Assembly (NCBI GenBank): GCA_903231505.1
Contig: CAFBRK010000133.1
Coordinates: 1 to 64,000 of the forward strand
Reading direction: 5' to 3'
Origin: Olavius algarvensis associated proteobacterium Delta 3
Lineage (GTDB): Bacteria > Desulfobacterota > Desulfobacteria > Desulfobacterales > CAFBRK01
Length of the DNA stretch: 64,000 nucleotides
In this document: positions 8,064-17,121 of the stretch, piece after piece
How the letters are laid out: every line of letters begins with the position of its first letter
How positions within the stretch are numbered: the stretch's first letter is position 1
Program-made: the position numbers and the translations under genes
Notes under the pieces: generated by a model
Told to the model about the DNA's origin: nothing
The model's input: the letters and a program-made list of their open reading frames with translations, nothing else
Databases searched by the model: none

Positions 8064-9538
8064 GGCAGCCCGTGGATAAGGGGTATGGAGGCGGTCTGGA
8101 TCACGTCGAACATAAGCGACGGAAACAGTCCGAACAGAACGATCACCGAAACGAGAATGATCCTTGGGATCCCAAGTCCGGGGGATATGTCGGACAGATT
8201 CGCCCAGCGCTCCTTACCGGGGCCGAAGCAAGTCTGCTGCACCACCCGCAGCATGAACAGGGCGCTGACCACCAGCGCCCCAACCGCCAGCGTGCCATAG
8301 AGCGGGTATTTCTGAAACGAGGCGATAAACACGGTGAGTTCGGCCCAGAAACTGGCGAGACAGGGCACGCCGATTCCCGTCAGCGCGGCAAAGACAAAGT
8401 AGCCGGTCGCCATGGGCATGGTTTTGCTCAACCCGCCCAGATCCGCAATTTCCTTGGTGTGGGTCCGGTCATAAATATAGCCCACCGCCGAGAAAAACAG
8501 GGCCGTCATCAGCCCGTGGGCAAACATCTGAAACACGGCGCCGTTGAGGCCGTCCACGGTCACCGTGGCCAGTCCCAACCCCACGATCCCCATGTGGGAG
8601 ACGCTGGAATAGCCGATCACGTATTTCAGGTCTGTCTGGCTCAATCCCACAAACACCCCGTAGACAATGCCGGTCACCGCCAGCACGGCCATCAGGTGCG
8701 CCCAGTACTGCCAGCCTTCCGGGCAGAGGAACATGCCGACCCGCAAGATACCGAAGGCCCCGATTTTCATGAGCACACCGGCGTGTATCATACTGACCGA
8801 GGTGGGTGCCGCCACATGCCCCACCGGAGACCAGGTGTGAAACGGCCACACGCCGGCCAGGATGCCGAAACCGATGTAGAGAAGTAAAAATGCGAATCGC
8901 TGCTGGGATGGCGTAAATGATCCCTCGGTCATGAGGGCGATCACGTCGAATGTGCCCAGACCGGACACCGTGACCAGGTAGATGATGGCCGGCAGGATCA
9001 GGGCGCTTCCGGCCAGCAGGTAGAGCGTCAGTTTCATGGCGCCGTATTCTTTTCGGGTGCTGCCCCAGACGGCGATTAACAGGTACATGGGGAACAGGGA
9101 CACATCGAACCAGACGAAGATAAAAAACAGGTCCATGCTCATGAACAGGCCGAAGACCCCGGTGACCAAAAGAAAAACCATGGCGAAGAACTCTTTGACC
9201 CGGTGTTCGAGTTCCCAGGATGTCAACACGGCCGTGAAGAAAACAATACCGGTAAGCAGCAGCATGGGGACACTGAAGCCGTCCACGGCATTGAAGTAGG
9301 TGATGCCCATGGAAGGGACCCAGTCGAATTTCTCCGCGAACTGAAAACCGCCTTGCGTTTTATCGTAGGCGAAAAAGAGCCATGTCGACAGAACCATGGT
9401 CAAGCCGGAAGCGATGGCACTGACCATCCGGATCAGGTCTTTTCTTTCCCCGGGAATGCACAGAATCATCACCAGGCCGCCCACGCAGCACATCAGCAGC
9501 GTCGTTAAAATCGGAAATGGGGCGTAATGAATGATCAT
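8060..9538 (-). CDS. nuoM: NADH-quinone oxidoreductase subunit M
   Basis: A second antiporter-like proton channel subunit of complex I, 492 aa. The conserved Glu in the FTAVLTSWELEH area, the FGILAGVWPFHTWSPVGHVAAPTSVSMIHAGVLMKIG core with its functional Lys, and LKYVIGYSSVSHMG are present. It overlaps nuoN by 4 nt (ATGA) and is separated from nuoL by 256 nt of repeat-containing DNA. It looks full length. Confidence 0.97.
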   Translation of the reverse strand: MIIHYAPFPILTTLLMCCVGGLVMILCIPGERKDLIRMVSAIASGLTMVLSTWLFFAYDKTQGGFQFAEKFDWVPSMGITYFNAVDGFSVPMLLLTGIVFFTAVLTSWELEHRVKEFFAMVFLLVTGVFGLFMSMDLFFIFVWFDVSLFPMYLLIAVWGSTRKEYGAMKLTLYLLAGSALILPAIIYLVTVSGLGTFDVIALMTEGSFTPSQQRFAFLLLYIGFGILAGVWPFHTWSPVGHVAAPTSVSMIHAGVLMKIGAFGILRVGMFLCPEGWQYWAHLMAVLAVTGIVYGVFVGLSQTDLKYVIGYSSVSHMGIVGLGLATVTVDGLNGAVFQMFAHGLMTALFFSAVGYIYDRTHTKEIADLGGLSKTMPMATGYFVFAALTGIGVPCLASFWAELTVFIASFQKYPLYGTLAVGALVVSALFMLRVVQQTCFGPGKERWANLSDISPGLGIPRIILVSVIVLFGLFPSLMFDVIQTASIPLIHGLP

Positions 9539-9594
9539 CGATATCCTGTGCGTTAGATTAGAACCTTCTCCATATTCTTTGGAGAAGAGGGTTA

Positions 9595-9710
9595 AAGGGT
9601 TCCAGGGTCCAAGGGTTCAGGGGTTCAAGTGTGTGTCCTCAGATGTTTAATCATGATTTCCAGAGCTCCACGCAACCCATTCAACCTTCAACCCCCGGAC
9701 CCAAATTTTA
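9595..9710. repeat. Inverted tract of degenerate CCAAGGGTTCAGGGGTTC type
   Basis: Between nuoL and nuoM, a purine-rich tract of imperfect GGGTTCAAG-like words near 9595-9630 faces a complementary tract of CAACC/CAACCCCC words near 9676-9710, so the region can fold into a long imperfect hairpin. The same word family recurs near 25815, 29230 and 51890-52125. No gene is visible. Confidence 0.5.
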
Positions 9711-9726
9711 ATATTTCGCCCTTTGA

Positions 9727-9767
9727 GCGACATCGTCGCGTTTCATAAAATCGTTGCACGATTTTAT
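9727..9767. repeat. Intergenic double palindrome, copy 2
   Basis: The second copy of the paired palindromes: GCGAC-atc-GTCGC at 9727-9739 and ATAAAATCGT-tgc-ACGATTTTAT at 9745-9767, again preceded by TTCGCCCTTT. The second palindrome is identical to copy 1; the first differs only in the loop. It lies between nuoL and nuoM. Confidence 0.8.
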
Positions 9768-9794
9768 TCCTCGAATCCTTTCAATTCGCTATGA

Positions 9795-11684
9795 TCAGAA
9801 GAAAAAGTACAGCCCTAATAGCGCCACCACTGAAAACATCACCAGCAGTTTATACTGAATCATTCCCCGGTGCAGTGTCGCCAGAATCCGCCCGGAGCCC
9901 ACCAGCCGATCACTGAAGGCATCTACGCCGTCATTGATGATCCGCTCGTCGTTCCAGGTGGCCAGCCGGGAGAATACCCCATACACCACCCTGTCGAGCA
10001 GCCACCGGTATATCCGATCGAGGTACCAGCGCTCGGAAAAAAGCGTTGCCAGCGCCGGAATGCGTTCCACGAACCCGATCTGGGGGCTGCCTTTGCGGCC
10101 GAACTCGAACCATGCCAGCAGCACCCCGCCCACGGCACCGGCGATGGCCGCAATGAGCAATCCGCGTTCGCCGTGGCCATGGTCGCCCCCGGCGTCCACA
10201 CCGAAGAGGAGAAACTGCGTCAAGGGAGTCTGGGCGAATCCGAGCACCAGGGTCACCGCGGCCAGAATCAGCAGCGGGGTCGCCATGGTCCAGTAGTCCC
10301 GCCCATGATGCCCGTGGCCGGATGTGGGAGGTGGCGAAGGTGCCCCTGCCGAAGGAAACAACATGATGAAAATCAGCCGGAAGGTGTAATACGCGGTCAG
10401 CACAACCCCCACCAATGCGGCCCCCAGCCACAGGCGGTTGTCCTGGGTGGCCAGCACCCCGATGATCGCCTCCTTGCTGAAAAAGCCGGAAAGCGGCGGC
10501 AGCCCGGACAGGGCGGCGGCCCCGACGATCATACAGGCCATGGGGATCTTCAGACGGCGGCCGCCCTGCCGGCCGATCTCGAACATGTCATTGGAATCGT
10601 AGACGTGGATAAAGACCCCTGCGCACAGAAAGAGCAGGGCCTTGAACCCGGCGTGGGTGATGAGGTGAAAGACACCGGCAACATATCCCCCGGCGGCCAG
10701 CCCCATGATCATGAATCCGAGCTGGCTGATGGTGGAATAGGCCCAGACCTGTTTGATGTCCCGGGCCACCATGGCCATGGTGGCAGCCAGCAGCATGCTG
10801 ATGGTGCCGATGGCGAGAAACACCGTCATGGCTGCCGGGGACTGGCTGAAGAACGGGAAGATGCGGGCAAACAGAAACACACCGGCTGCCACCATGGTGG
10901 CGGAATGCAGCAGTGCACTGACCGGCGTGGGGCCCTCCATGGCGTCCGGAAGCCATGTCAGCAGCGGAAACTGGGCGCTTTTTCCGACAACGCCGCCGAA
11001 AATCAGCAGCGCCGAAAGGGTCAGCATACCGGCCGGCATGGTCGAGCCGATGTCAGGACTGTTGAGCATGAGCACATCGAGGTTCCCCAGAGGGATCAAC
11101 AGCGTCAGCAACCCGAGGAGAAAGGCCACATCCCCCAGGCGTGTCATGACGAATGCTTTTTTGCCGGCCTCGCTGGCACTGAATTTTTCATACCAGAAGC
11201 CGATCAGCAGGTATGAAGACACGCCCACCAGTTCCCAGAAGACATAGAGTTGAAGCAGGTTGGGCGACAGCACGAGGCTGATCATGGCCCAGGCAAACAG
11301 GGACATATACGCATAATACCGTGAGAATCCAGGATCCCCGGCCATGTAACCCAGGGAGTACACTTGCACCAGAAGGCTTATTCCGGATACCACCGTCACC
11401 ATCAGCAGGCTCAGGGGATCGAGAATAAACCCGATGGAGACGGTGAATTGCCCGGTGGTCACCCAGGTGCCGGTGACCTGCAGCAGTGCGGCAAGCCCCC
11501 AGTACCGAACCAGGAGCAGTACCGAGCAGGCAAAGGCAATGGTGATGGCGACGATGGACAGCCCGGCGGAAACACGCGGCCGGCGGCGGGTGACCACCAT
11601 AATCAGCAGAAAGGCGATCAGTGGAACCACCGATGCCAGAACTGCAGCATAGAGAATCGGTTGCTGATTCAGTGTCCCTAACAT
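9795..11684 (-). CDS. nuoL: NADH-quinone oxidoreductase subunit L
   Basis: The distal proton-pumping subunit of complex I, 629 aa. The N-terminal antiporter core carries FWELVGVSSYLLIGFWY and GKSAQFPLLTWLPDAMEGPTPVSALLHSATMV, and the long C-terminal part (VDAFSDRLVGSGRILATLHRGMIQYKLLVMFS) corresponds to the lateral helix that braces NuoM and NuoN. A His/Gly-rich loop (about residue 455: GHGHHGRDYW) is typical of the variable region. Flanking gaps of 198 nt (to nuoK) and 256 nt (to nuoM) contain repeats. Confidence 0.97.
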   Translation of the reverse strand: MLGTLNQQPILYAAVLASVVPLIAFLLIMVVTRRRPRVSAGLSIVAITIAFACSVLLLVRYWGLAALLQVTGTWVTTGQFTVSIGFILDPLSLLMVTVVSGISLLVQVYSLGYMAGDPGFSRYYAYMSLFAWAMISLVLSPNLLQLYVFWELVGVSSYLLIGFWYEKFSASEAGKKAFVMTRLGDVAFLLGLLTLLIPLGNLDVLMLNSPDIGSTMPAGMLTLSALLIFGGVVGKSAQFPLLTWLPDAMEGPTPVSALLHSATMVAAGVFLFARIFPFFSQSPAAMTVFLAIGTISMLLAATMAMVARDIKQVWAYSTISQLGFMIMGLAAGGYVAGVFHLITHAGFKALLFLCAGVFIHVYDSNDMFEIGRQGGRRLKIPMACMIVGAAALSGLPPLSGFFSKEAIIGVLATQDNRLWLGAALVGVVLTAYYTFRLIFIMLFPSAGAPSPPPTSGHGHHGRDYWTMATPLLILAAVTLVLGFAQTPLTQFLLFGVDAGGDHGHGERGLLIAAIAGAVGGVLLAWFEFGRKGSPQIGFVERIPALATLFSERWYLDRIYRWLLDRVVYGVFSRLATWNDERIINDGVDAFSDRLVGSGRILATLHRGMIQYKLLVMFSVVALLGLYFFF

Positions 11685-11760
11685 TTATTTCTTACCCATC
11701 ACATTTCCCACAAAGATGTTCTGGCTCGATCTGTATAAGTCCATTTGCTGGCCTATAATC

Positions 11761-11826
11761 GGGCGGGGACAGTGCCCCGCCCTTGAAAGGCACTCTTCAT
11801 GTAAGGCCGGGCACCGTACCGGCCTT
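11761..11826. repeat. Two GC-rich hairpins between nuoK and nuoL
   Basis: A hairpin GGGCGGGG-acagtg-CCCCGCCC at 11761-11782 and a second one AAGGCCGG-gcaccgta-CCGGCCTT at 11803-11826 followed by TT. Read on the plus strand the second resembles a terminator, but the operon runs on the minus strand, where it has no T-run. Such hairpins within an operon can change mRNA stability or subunit ratios; that role is inference. Confidence 0.6.
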
Positions 11827-11882
11827 TTCCCGGCATTTGAAATCTTGCCCGCCAAAGCTTTATGCGACGGCGGGTTGGAAGT

Positions 11883-12185
11883 TTACTTGAATTCTTCCAG
11901 TGCATTCGGATCGACGGTGTCCGTCCTTCGGTAAAATCCCACAATCATCGCCAACCCGATGGACACCTCGGTGGCGGCAACGGCCATGATAAACAAGGCA
12001 ATGGCCTGGCCTTCGACATGGTGCCATTTCAAGGCCGCGCCAACCAGGGCAATAGACGCGGCGTTGAGCATGATTTCCAGGCCCAGCAGCATCATGATCA
12101 GGTTCCGCCGTACCACCACACAGAAGATCCCCATGATAAACAGCGCTCCGGCAAGAACCAGGGCATGATCGAAGGAGACGGTCAT
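11883..12185 (-). CDS. nuoK: NADH-quinone oxidoreductase subunit K
   Basis: A 100-aa, three-helix membrane subunit of complex I. The two conserved glutamates of the proton path are visible in LLGLEIMLNAA and AVAATEVSIGLAMI. The start overlaps the nuoJ stop by 4 nt. The length matches the family exactly. Confidence 0.97.
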   Translation of the reverse strand: MTVSFDHALVLAGALFIMGIFCVVVRRNLIMMLLGLEIMLNAASIALVGAALKWHHVEGQAIALFIMAVAATEVSIGLAMIVGFYRRTDTVDPNALEEFK

Positions 12186-12709
12186 GATTTCTCCTCCACC
12201 GGCGGGTGACTTTCCGGCGGGGACTTTCCTCCGATGATCATGGCGCCGACCAGCGCGACCAACAGCAACAGGGAGGCGATTTCCACGGTCACCCAGTGCT
12301 GCTGGAACACATACTGGCCGAGGGTTTCCGGAGCGGCCACAGCCGGCTGAAAATCCCCGCGCCCTGCCGTATCTCCGGTCACCATGAACGCACCGACAAC
12401 GACGTAGAGACCGCTCATGACAATGGCCGGCAGCAGTTGGACCCTCGACAACAGGCGGCCGGCTGAGGGCCGGATGCGGATCATCATGACGATAAACAGA
12501 AACAGGACCATGATGGCCCCGGCATAGATAATGATTTCCAGAGCGGCCAGCAGGGGAGCGCCCAGCAGGTAAAACAGCAGAGCGCTTCCGAAAAAGGATA
12601 CGACCAGGTAGATCACCGCATGCACCATGTCCCGGCGGGTAATCGCCATGGCGGTGGATGCCAGGATCACCGCCGCCAGTATGTAAAACAGTATGGAGTA
12701 CAGGGTCAT
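12182..12709 (-). CDS. nuoJ: NADH-quinone oxidoreductase subunit J
   Basis: A five-helix membrane subunit of complex I, 175 aa. The conserved GSALLFYLLGAPLLAALEIIIYAGAIMVLFLF core, including the helix-3 pi-bulge region, is intact. It is coupled to nuoK by a 4-nt overlap and separated from nuoI by 203 nt that include a repeat. Confidence 0.96.
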   Translation of the reverse strand: MTLYSILFYILAAVILASTAMAITRRDMVHAVIYLVVSFFGSALLFYLLGAPLLAALEIIIYAGAIMVLFLFIVMMIRIRPSAGRLLSRVQLLPAIVMSGLYVVVGAFMVTGDTAGRGDFQPAVAAPETLGQYVFQQHWVTVEIASLLLLVALVGAMIIGGKSPPESHPPVEEKS

Positions 12710-12734
12710 GGTCTTCTCATTGACGCCATTCTGT

Positions 12735-12815
12735 CACCCCTACCGCACCTCCACCCCTTCAAGGGGGAGGATGTTATCTCCCTCCCCTGGTGGGAGGGAT
12801 AAAAGGGAGGGGGTA
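12735..12815. repeat. C/T-rich to G/A-rich palindromic repeat between nuoI and nuoJ
   Basis: The stretch holds nested inverted repeats, such as CTCCCTCCCC facing GGGAGGGA and CCTCCACCCCTTCA facing GGGGGAGG, with ACCCCTACC near the left end and GGGGGTAGG near the right. It looks like a mobile or REP-like hairpin inserted in the operon gap. No gene is present in the 203-nt spacer. Confidence 0.55.
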
Positions 12816-12912
12816 GGATAAGGGTATATCTTGTTCGATTTGAAGTTCCGCAAAATTATTTAAATCTCAATAGGCTTTGTTTTGCTCCTCCGTTGATAAA
12901 ATTACACGCAAT

Positions 12913-13476
12913 TCAGGGTAGATTTGTTTTAACATCCACAGCTTTCTTTTCCTTCACATGTTCGCCCTTGCCACCTTTGCCGCTGACCACCCCGGCGTAT
13001 CGATAGAAGTTGTATGTCTTGTCCTTGCCGCCGTGATCGACCAGAAGATCTTCCTTTTCGAAGACCATGGTGAGAATGTCCCTTCGGCAATTTTCAAAAT
13101 CCGGGGTGAGCTGTATCGCCGATGTGGGGCATGCTTCCTCGCACAGCCCGCAGTAGATGCAGCGGCCGAAGTTGATCCGGAACCAGGCGGCATAGCGCCG
13201 GCCGTCCTCCCGTTCGGTGGATTGCATGGAAATACAGCTTACCGGGCAGGCCGCCGAGCACAGGTAGCAGGCCACGCATCGCTCGTCGCCGTCCGGATCC
13301 CGGGTGAGGATGATGCGCGCCCTGGAGCGCTCCGGCAGTGGCCGCTTGTACTCGGGATATTCTTCGGTGATGGGTTTTCTGAACAGGTGCTTGAAGGTCG
13401 TCGAAAACCCTCCGGCCATGGCGCTGACCGAACCGAGGATATCGCCGAGCCAGGATGTCTGTTTAGGATCACTCAT
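12913..13476 (-). CDS. nuoI: NADH-quinone oxidoreductase subunit I
   Basis: The 187-aa ferredoxin-like subunit of complex I that carries clusters N6a and N6b. Two 4Fe-4S motifs are visible: [12 protein letters not shown] and [12 protein letters not shown]. The N-terminal segment [21 protein letters not shown] is the usual amphipathic anchor region. The gene overlaps the end of nuoH's frame by 4 nt. The C-terminal Lys-rich tail ([19 protein letters not shown]) is longer than minimal homologs. Confidence 0.97.
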   Translation of the reverse strand: MSDPKQTSWLGDILGSVSAMAGGFSTTFKHLFRKPITEEYPEYKRPLPERSRARIILTRDPDGDERCVACYLCSAACPVSCISMQSTEREDGRRYAAWFRINFGRCIYCGLCEEACPTSAIQLTPDFENCRRDILTMVFEKEDLLVDHGGKDKTYNFYRYAGVVSGKGGKGEHVKEKKAVDVKTNLP

Positions 13477-14459
13477 ATCAGAACGAATGCTCCGGTAATG
13501 ACAATGTTGATCAACGCGGCCGGAACCAAAATTTTCCAGCCGAAAGCCATGAGCTGATCGTAGCGCAGTCGTGGCAGGGTCCCCCGGATCCAGATCATCA
13601 CCAGGGCGACCGCCATCATCTTGATCAGCAGCCAGACCGGCCCCGGCAGATAGGGGCCGTGCCAGCCGCCCAGGAAGAAGACCGCCAGCAGCGCTCCCAG
13701 TACCTGGATGTGGACATATTCGCCGATGAAGAACAACCCGAAGCGCATACCGCTGTATTCAGTGTGAAAACCGGCGCCGAGCTCGTTTTCCGCTTCCGGC
13801 AGATCGAAGGGGATCCGCTTGCTTTCCGCCATGGCACTGATGAAGAAAATGATAAAGGACACCGGCTGGACCAGAACATACGGATACCGCGCCTGGGCGG
13901 CAACAATATCGACCAGGCTGAAGGAGCCGGCAAGCATCACCACCGGCACCAGAGACAGGCCGATGGACAGTTCATAGCTGATCATCTGTGCCGCGCCCCG
14001 GATGCCGCCCAGAAGGCTGTATTTCGAATTGGAAGCCCAGCCGCCGAGGGCCACTCCGTAGACCCCCAGGGAAGACATAGCGAAGATAAAGAGGAGCGCT
14101 ACGTTGATATCGGAGATGACCAGGGGGATCGGACGGCCGCCCAGGGTGATGTCCTCGCCGAAGGGGACCACGGCAAACATCAGAAGCGCCGTCAAGGCCA
14201 CCACCGCCGGGGCGAGAAGAAAAATGGTCCGGTCGACCGCCTCCGGAACGATATCTTCCTTGGTCAGCATTTTCAGGGAATCGGCGATGGGCTGGAGCAG
14301 GCCGAACTTGCCGGCCCGGTTGGGCCCCAGGCGTACCTGCAGCCGCCCCAGCAGTTTGCGCTCGACCCAGACCAGATAGGCGGCGATAAACAGCAGGGTG
14401 CCGAGAACTACAGCAATCTTTACGATCAGAACTATGAATCCGACCAGCCAGGCGATCAT
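13473..14459 (-). CDS. nuoH: NADH-quinone oxidoreductase subunit H
   Basis: The 328-aa membrane subunit that forms the quinone chamber of complex I. Conserved features include [49 protein letters not shown] (the quinone-site Glu/Asp loop) and [14 protein letters not shown]. The start at 14459 is chosen because it overlaps the nuoG stop as ATGA; an upstream in-frame start at 14531 would run into nuoG coding sequence with no family similarity. Confidence 0.96.
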   Translation of the reverse strand: MIAWLVGFIVLIVKIAVVLGTLLFIAAYLVWVERKLLGRLQVRLGPNRAGKFGLLQPIADSLKMLTKEDIVPEAVDRTIFLLAPAVVALTALLMFAVVPFGEDITLGGRPIPLVISDINVALLFIFAMSSLGVYGVALGGWASNSKYSLLGGIRGAAQMISYELSIGLSLVPVVMLAGSFSLVDIVAAQARYPYVLVQPVSFIIFFISAMAESKRIPFDLPEAENELGAGFHTEYSGMRFGLFFIGEYVHIQVLGALLAVFFLGGWHGPYLPGPVWLLIKMMAVALVMIWIRGTLPRLRYDQLMAFGWKILVPAALINIVITGAFVLI

Positions 14460-16914
14460 GATCCGCCTCCTTCCGCTCGTCGAATACTGTTTCCGGGCAG
14501 AGGAACGCGCAGATTCGGCAAATATTGCCAATCCAGACGGTGATGCCGCGGTAAAAAAACAACGCCCCGGGCCATGTCTTCAGAGACAGCCAGTCGAACC
14601 CGGATTTCGCCTGCCCCGGTGTCGATGACGACGTTCTCGCCCTCGTCCAGGCCCATTGCCCCGGCATCCCCCGGGTGCATGAGGACAGCGGGCGATTCTT
14701 CGAGCTCCTGAAGCGGGGCAGAGCGGCAGGAGAGCTCTTCCGTGCCGAAGGTCCTCTCCACAGTCATCAGCGTCAAACAATCCGGGGCGGGGTCCGCTTC
14801 AGACAGTTCGACCGGCGGCTCCGTTCTTGTCTGCCCGGAGGCTGGACGTTCCGCCAGCACGCGGATCCCCTCTGCGGGGATGTCCGGCTCCCGGGCCAAG
14901 AATGCAAAAATGGGCAGATCGGACTCCGGCCAGGGCACCCGTTCCGGCAGAACACCACCGGCGGCCAGCGCCGTGAGTATCTTCCAGGCCGGGAGCAGAT
15001 CAGTGCCGGGCGCATCTGTCCGGAATACCCGGGGCGGATGGTTTCCGCCGGCTTCGCCAAGGACGGAAAGCCCCCCGCCGTATACCGGTGCGGCCCGTTG
15101 AATTCGACCTTCCTGGTTCATATACGCGCCGCCGGATTCATATATGGTGGTCGTGGGAAGAAAAATATGGGCTGCCGTTGATGCCGGGGTGTTGAGATAA
15201 TCCATCACGACAAGGAGATCGAGCTTCTCCAGGCACCCGGTGAGCCGCTTTCGGTTCGGGTATGCAAGAAATGGATCGGATTCAGAAAGCACCAGCGCGC
15301 GGATCGATCCCTGTTCGATCAACGACAGAAGTTGCTGGAGATCGGGCGGCTCTCCGGCATGCATGGCCGCAGACAACCCGTTGGGACCGGCCATCAGGTA
15401 AAACAGGCCGGATGGTTTGCCGGTGGCGCGAAGTGCGCCGGCAAGGTCGGCTGCCAGGTTCACCAGGGTGGCATCCCCATGGTCGGTACCGCAGACGATC
15501 GCAGGGCGAATACACTGATTCAACAGACGGGCGATCGACTCCAGTTGCTTGCGGGTTTTCGGGTCGATCCCGTCCGGCGTTGTGTCGCGGCGGTCGCCCA
15601 TGAACACAGCCATCACGTGCTCCAGATAGCCCTGCAGATCTTGGGGCCCCGCTGCGACGTGCTCGGCCGGAAAAGAAAGGCTTACCGGGCGTGGATCAAA
15701 GACCGCCACCCAGGCATCGTTGCGCCATGCCTGCCGCAGGGCCATTTCGAGCATGGGGGCGTCGTTGACCGGGTCTGCGGCGATGACAAGAACACCGTCG
15801 GCACTCTCGAGTTCCTTTAAGGATATCGCCATATCCGCCTTCAGCCGCTGGGCTGCCGCGGAGCCCGATGTGGCGTGATCCGTCGTCATCCAGAAGGCCG
15901 GGCCCCGGTAGGCCATTTCCCGGCAGAGGTGGACCGCTGCGGCCTGGGTTTCCAGACTGACCCGGGTCGAGCCGGCCACGGCCACGGCATCCGGCCCGTG
16001 GGTATCGGTAATCTGTTTCAGCCGCATCGTCGCATCGGACAGCGCGTCCGCCACGGTGACCTGTTTTCCATCCAGAGCGGCCCCACGCGGCCGGTCCGGG
16101 GCCGATGCATAGGCAAACCCATGGCGTCCCCGATCGCAGATAAAGTAGCCGTTGACCGTCTCGCTGTAGCCGGCTTCCTGCCGGACGACCTGCCGGTACC
16201 GGGCGCTGGCAATCGTATTATACAGCCCAGGGAGCAGGAAAGACAGACCGATGGGAAACGCTCGTAGTCCCACCGCCTCCCGGTGTACCGGGAGGGCTTG
16301 TCGGTGAACACCCCGGTCGGGCACAGATCGGTGAGATTTCCGGCAAAGGGGCTTTCCAGGGTCCCGTCCTGGAATCGTCCGAAATAGACCCGGGCGCCGA
16401 TTCCCATGACACCCAGATCTTCATAGCCGGTAATCTCCCGGTAGAACCGCGTGCACCGGTAACACTGGATACACCGGTTCATTTCATGCTGAATCAGGGG
16501 GCCGAGGTACTGGTCGGTGTAGGTGCGTTTGGTGCCCGGAAATTTTCGGATACCATGGCCGCCGGATACGGTCATGTCCTGGAGCAGGCAGTGGCCGCCC
16601 TCGTCGCAGACCGGGCAGTCATGGGGGTGGTTGGCCATGAGCCATTCGATGACGTCCCTTCGAAAATCGACGGCATCCGTGTGGGTGGTGGACACCACCA
16701 TGTCATCCATGGTGTCGAGCATGCAGCTCATCTGAACGCCCTTGATGGGCCCTTCGAGGATCGTGACGGCGCACACCCGGCAGGCCCCCACCGATCCCAG
16801 GGCCGGGTGGAAGCAGAATCGCGGGATCATGATCCCGAGTTTCTCGGCGGCATCGATCACCTTGGTCCCGGGGGAGACGGTGACCTGCCGGTTATCGATA
16901 GTCAGTGTCGGCAT
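14456..16914 (-). pseudogene. nuoG: NADH-quinone oxidoreductase subunit G, split by a frameshift
   Basis: The FeS-rich subunit G of complex I. The 5' part (16914 down to about 16216) encodes the 2Fe-2S ferredoxin domain (CFHPALGSVGACRVCAV), the HPHDCPVCDEGGHC motif with its His ligand, and CIQCYRCTRF; the reading frame then changes near 16216-16226, after SVCLSCSLGC, and the rest continues in another frame (open from 16324 to 14456) as a molybdopterin-oxidoreductase-like domain ending in a dinucleotide-binding module. The total length is 2 mod 3, equal to one missing or two extra bases. All other nuo genes are intact, so a sequence error is quite possible; if real, complex I would lack its NADH input module core. 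Confidence 0.85.
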
Positions 16915-16979
16915 GCCATATCAGTTCGAATTCTTTCCGTTACGTTTGCTAAGTATTAGATTTTACTGATTGTTCTATC

Positions 16980-17105
16980 GTTCGTTGACCTGGTTCCGGC
17001 TGAGTGGTGAAAATCACTCGAATCATTCCGGCGAAGGCCTGAATCCAGTGTGTTCAGAAATCTCTGGATGCCGGGTTTTTACCTGCCTCCAGCAGGCCGT
17101 CCGGG
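16980..17105. repeat. Dispersed 'ATTCCGGCGAAGG' repeat between nuoF and nuoG
   Basis: The 207-nt gap between nuoG and nuoF contains ATTCCGGCGAAGGCCTGAA, then TCTGGATGCCGGG and CCGTCCGGGATGACAG, words typical of a hairpin-forming dispersed repeat. A related fragment (CGCCGGCGAAGGCC...GGAATGACAAATG) occurs near 21836-21868 upstream of nuoA. No gene is seen. Confidence 0.5.
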
Positions 17106-17121
17106 ATGACAGAACCATTAC

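Noticed and set aside
9870..11216. A 448-codon plus-strand frame opposite nuoL
   Set aside because: Its His/Gln/Gly-rich translation mirrors the hydrophobic NuoL codons; it is a shadow.
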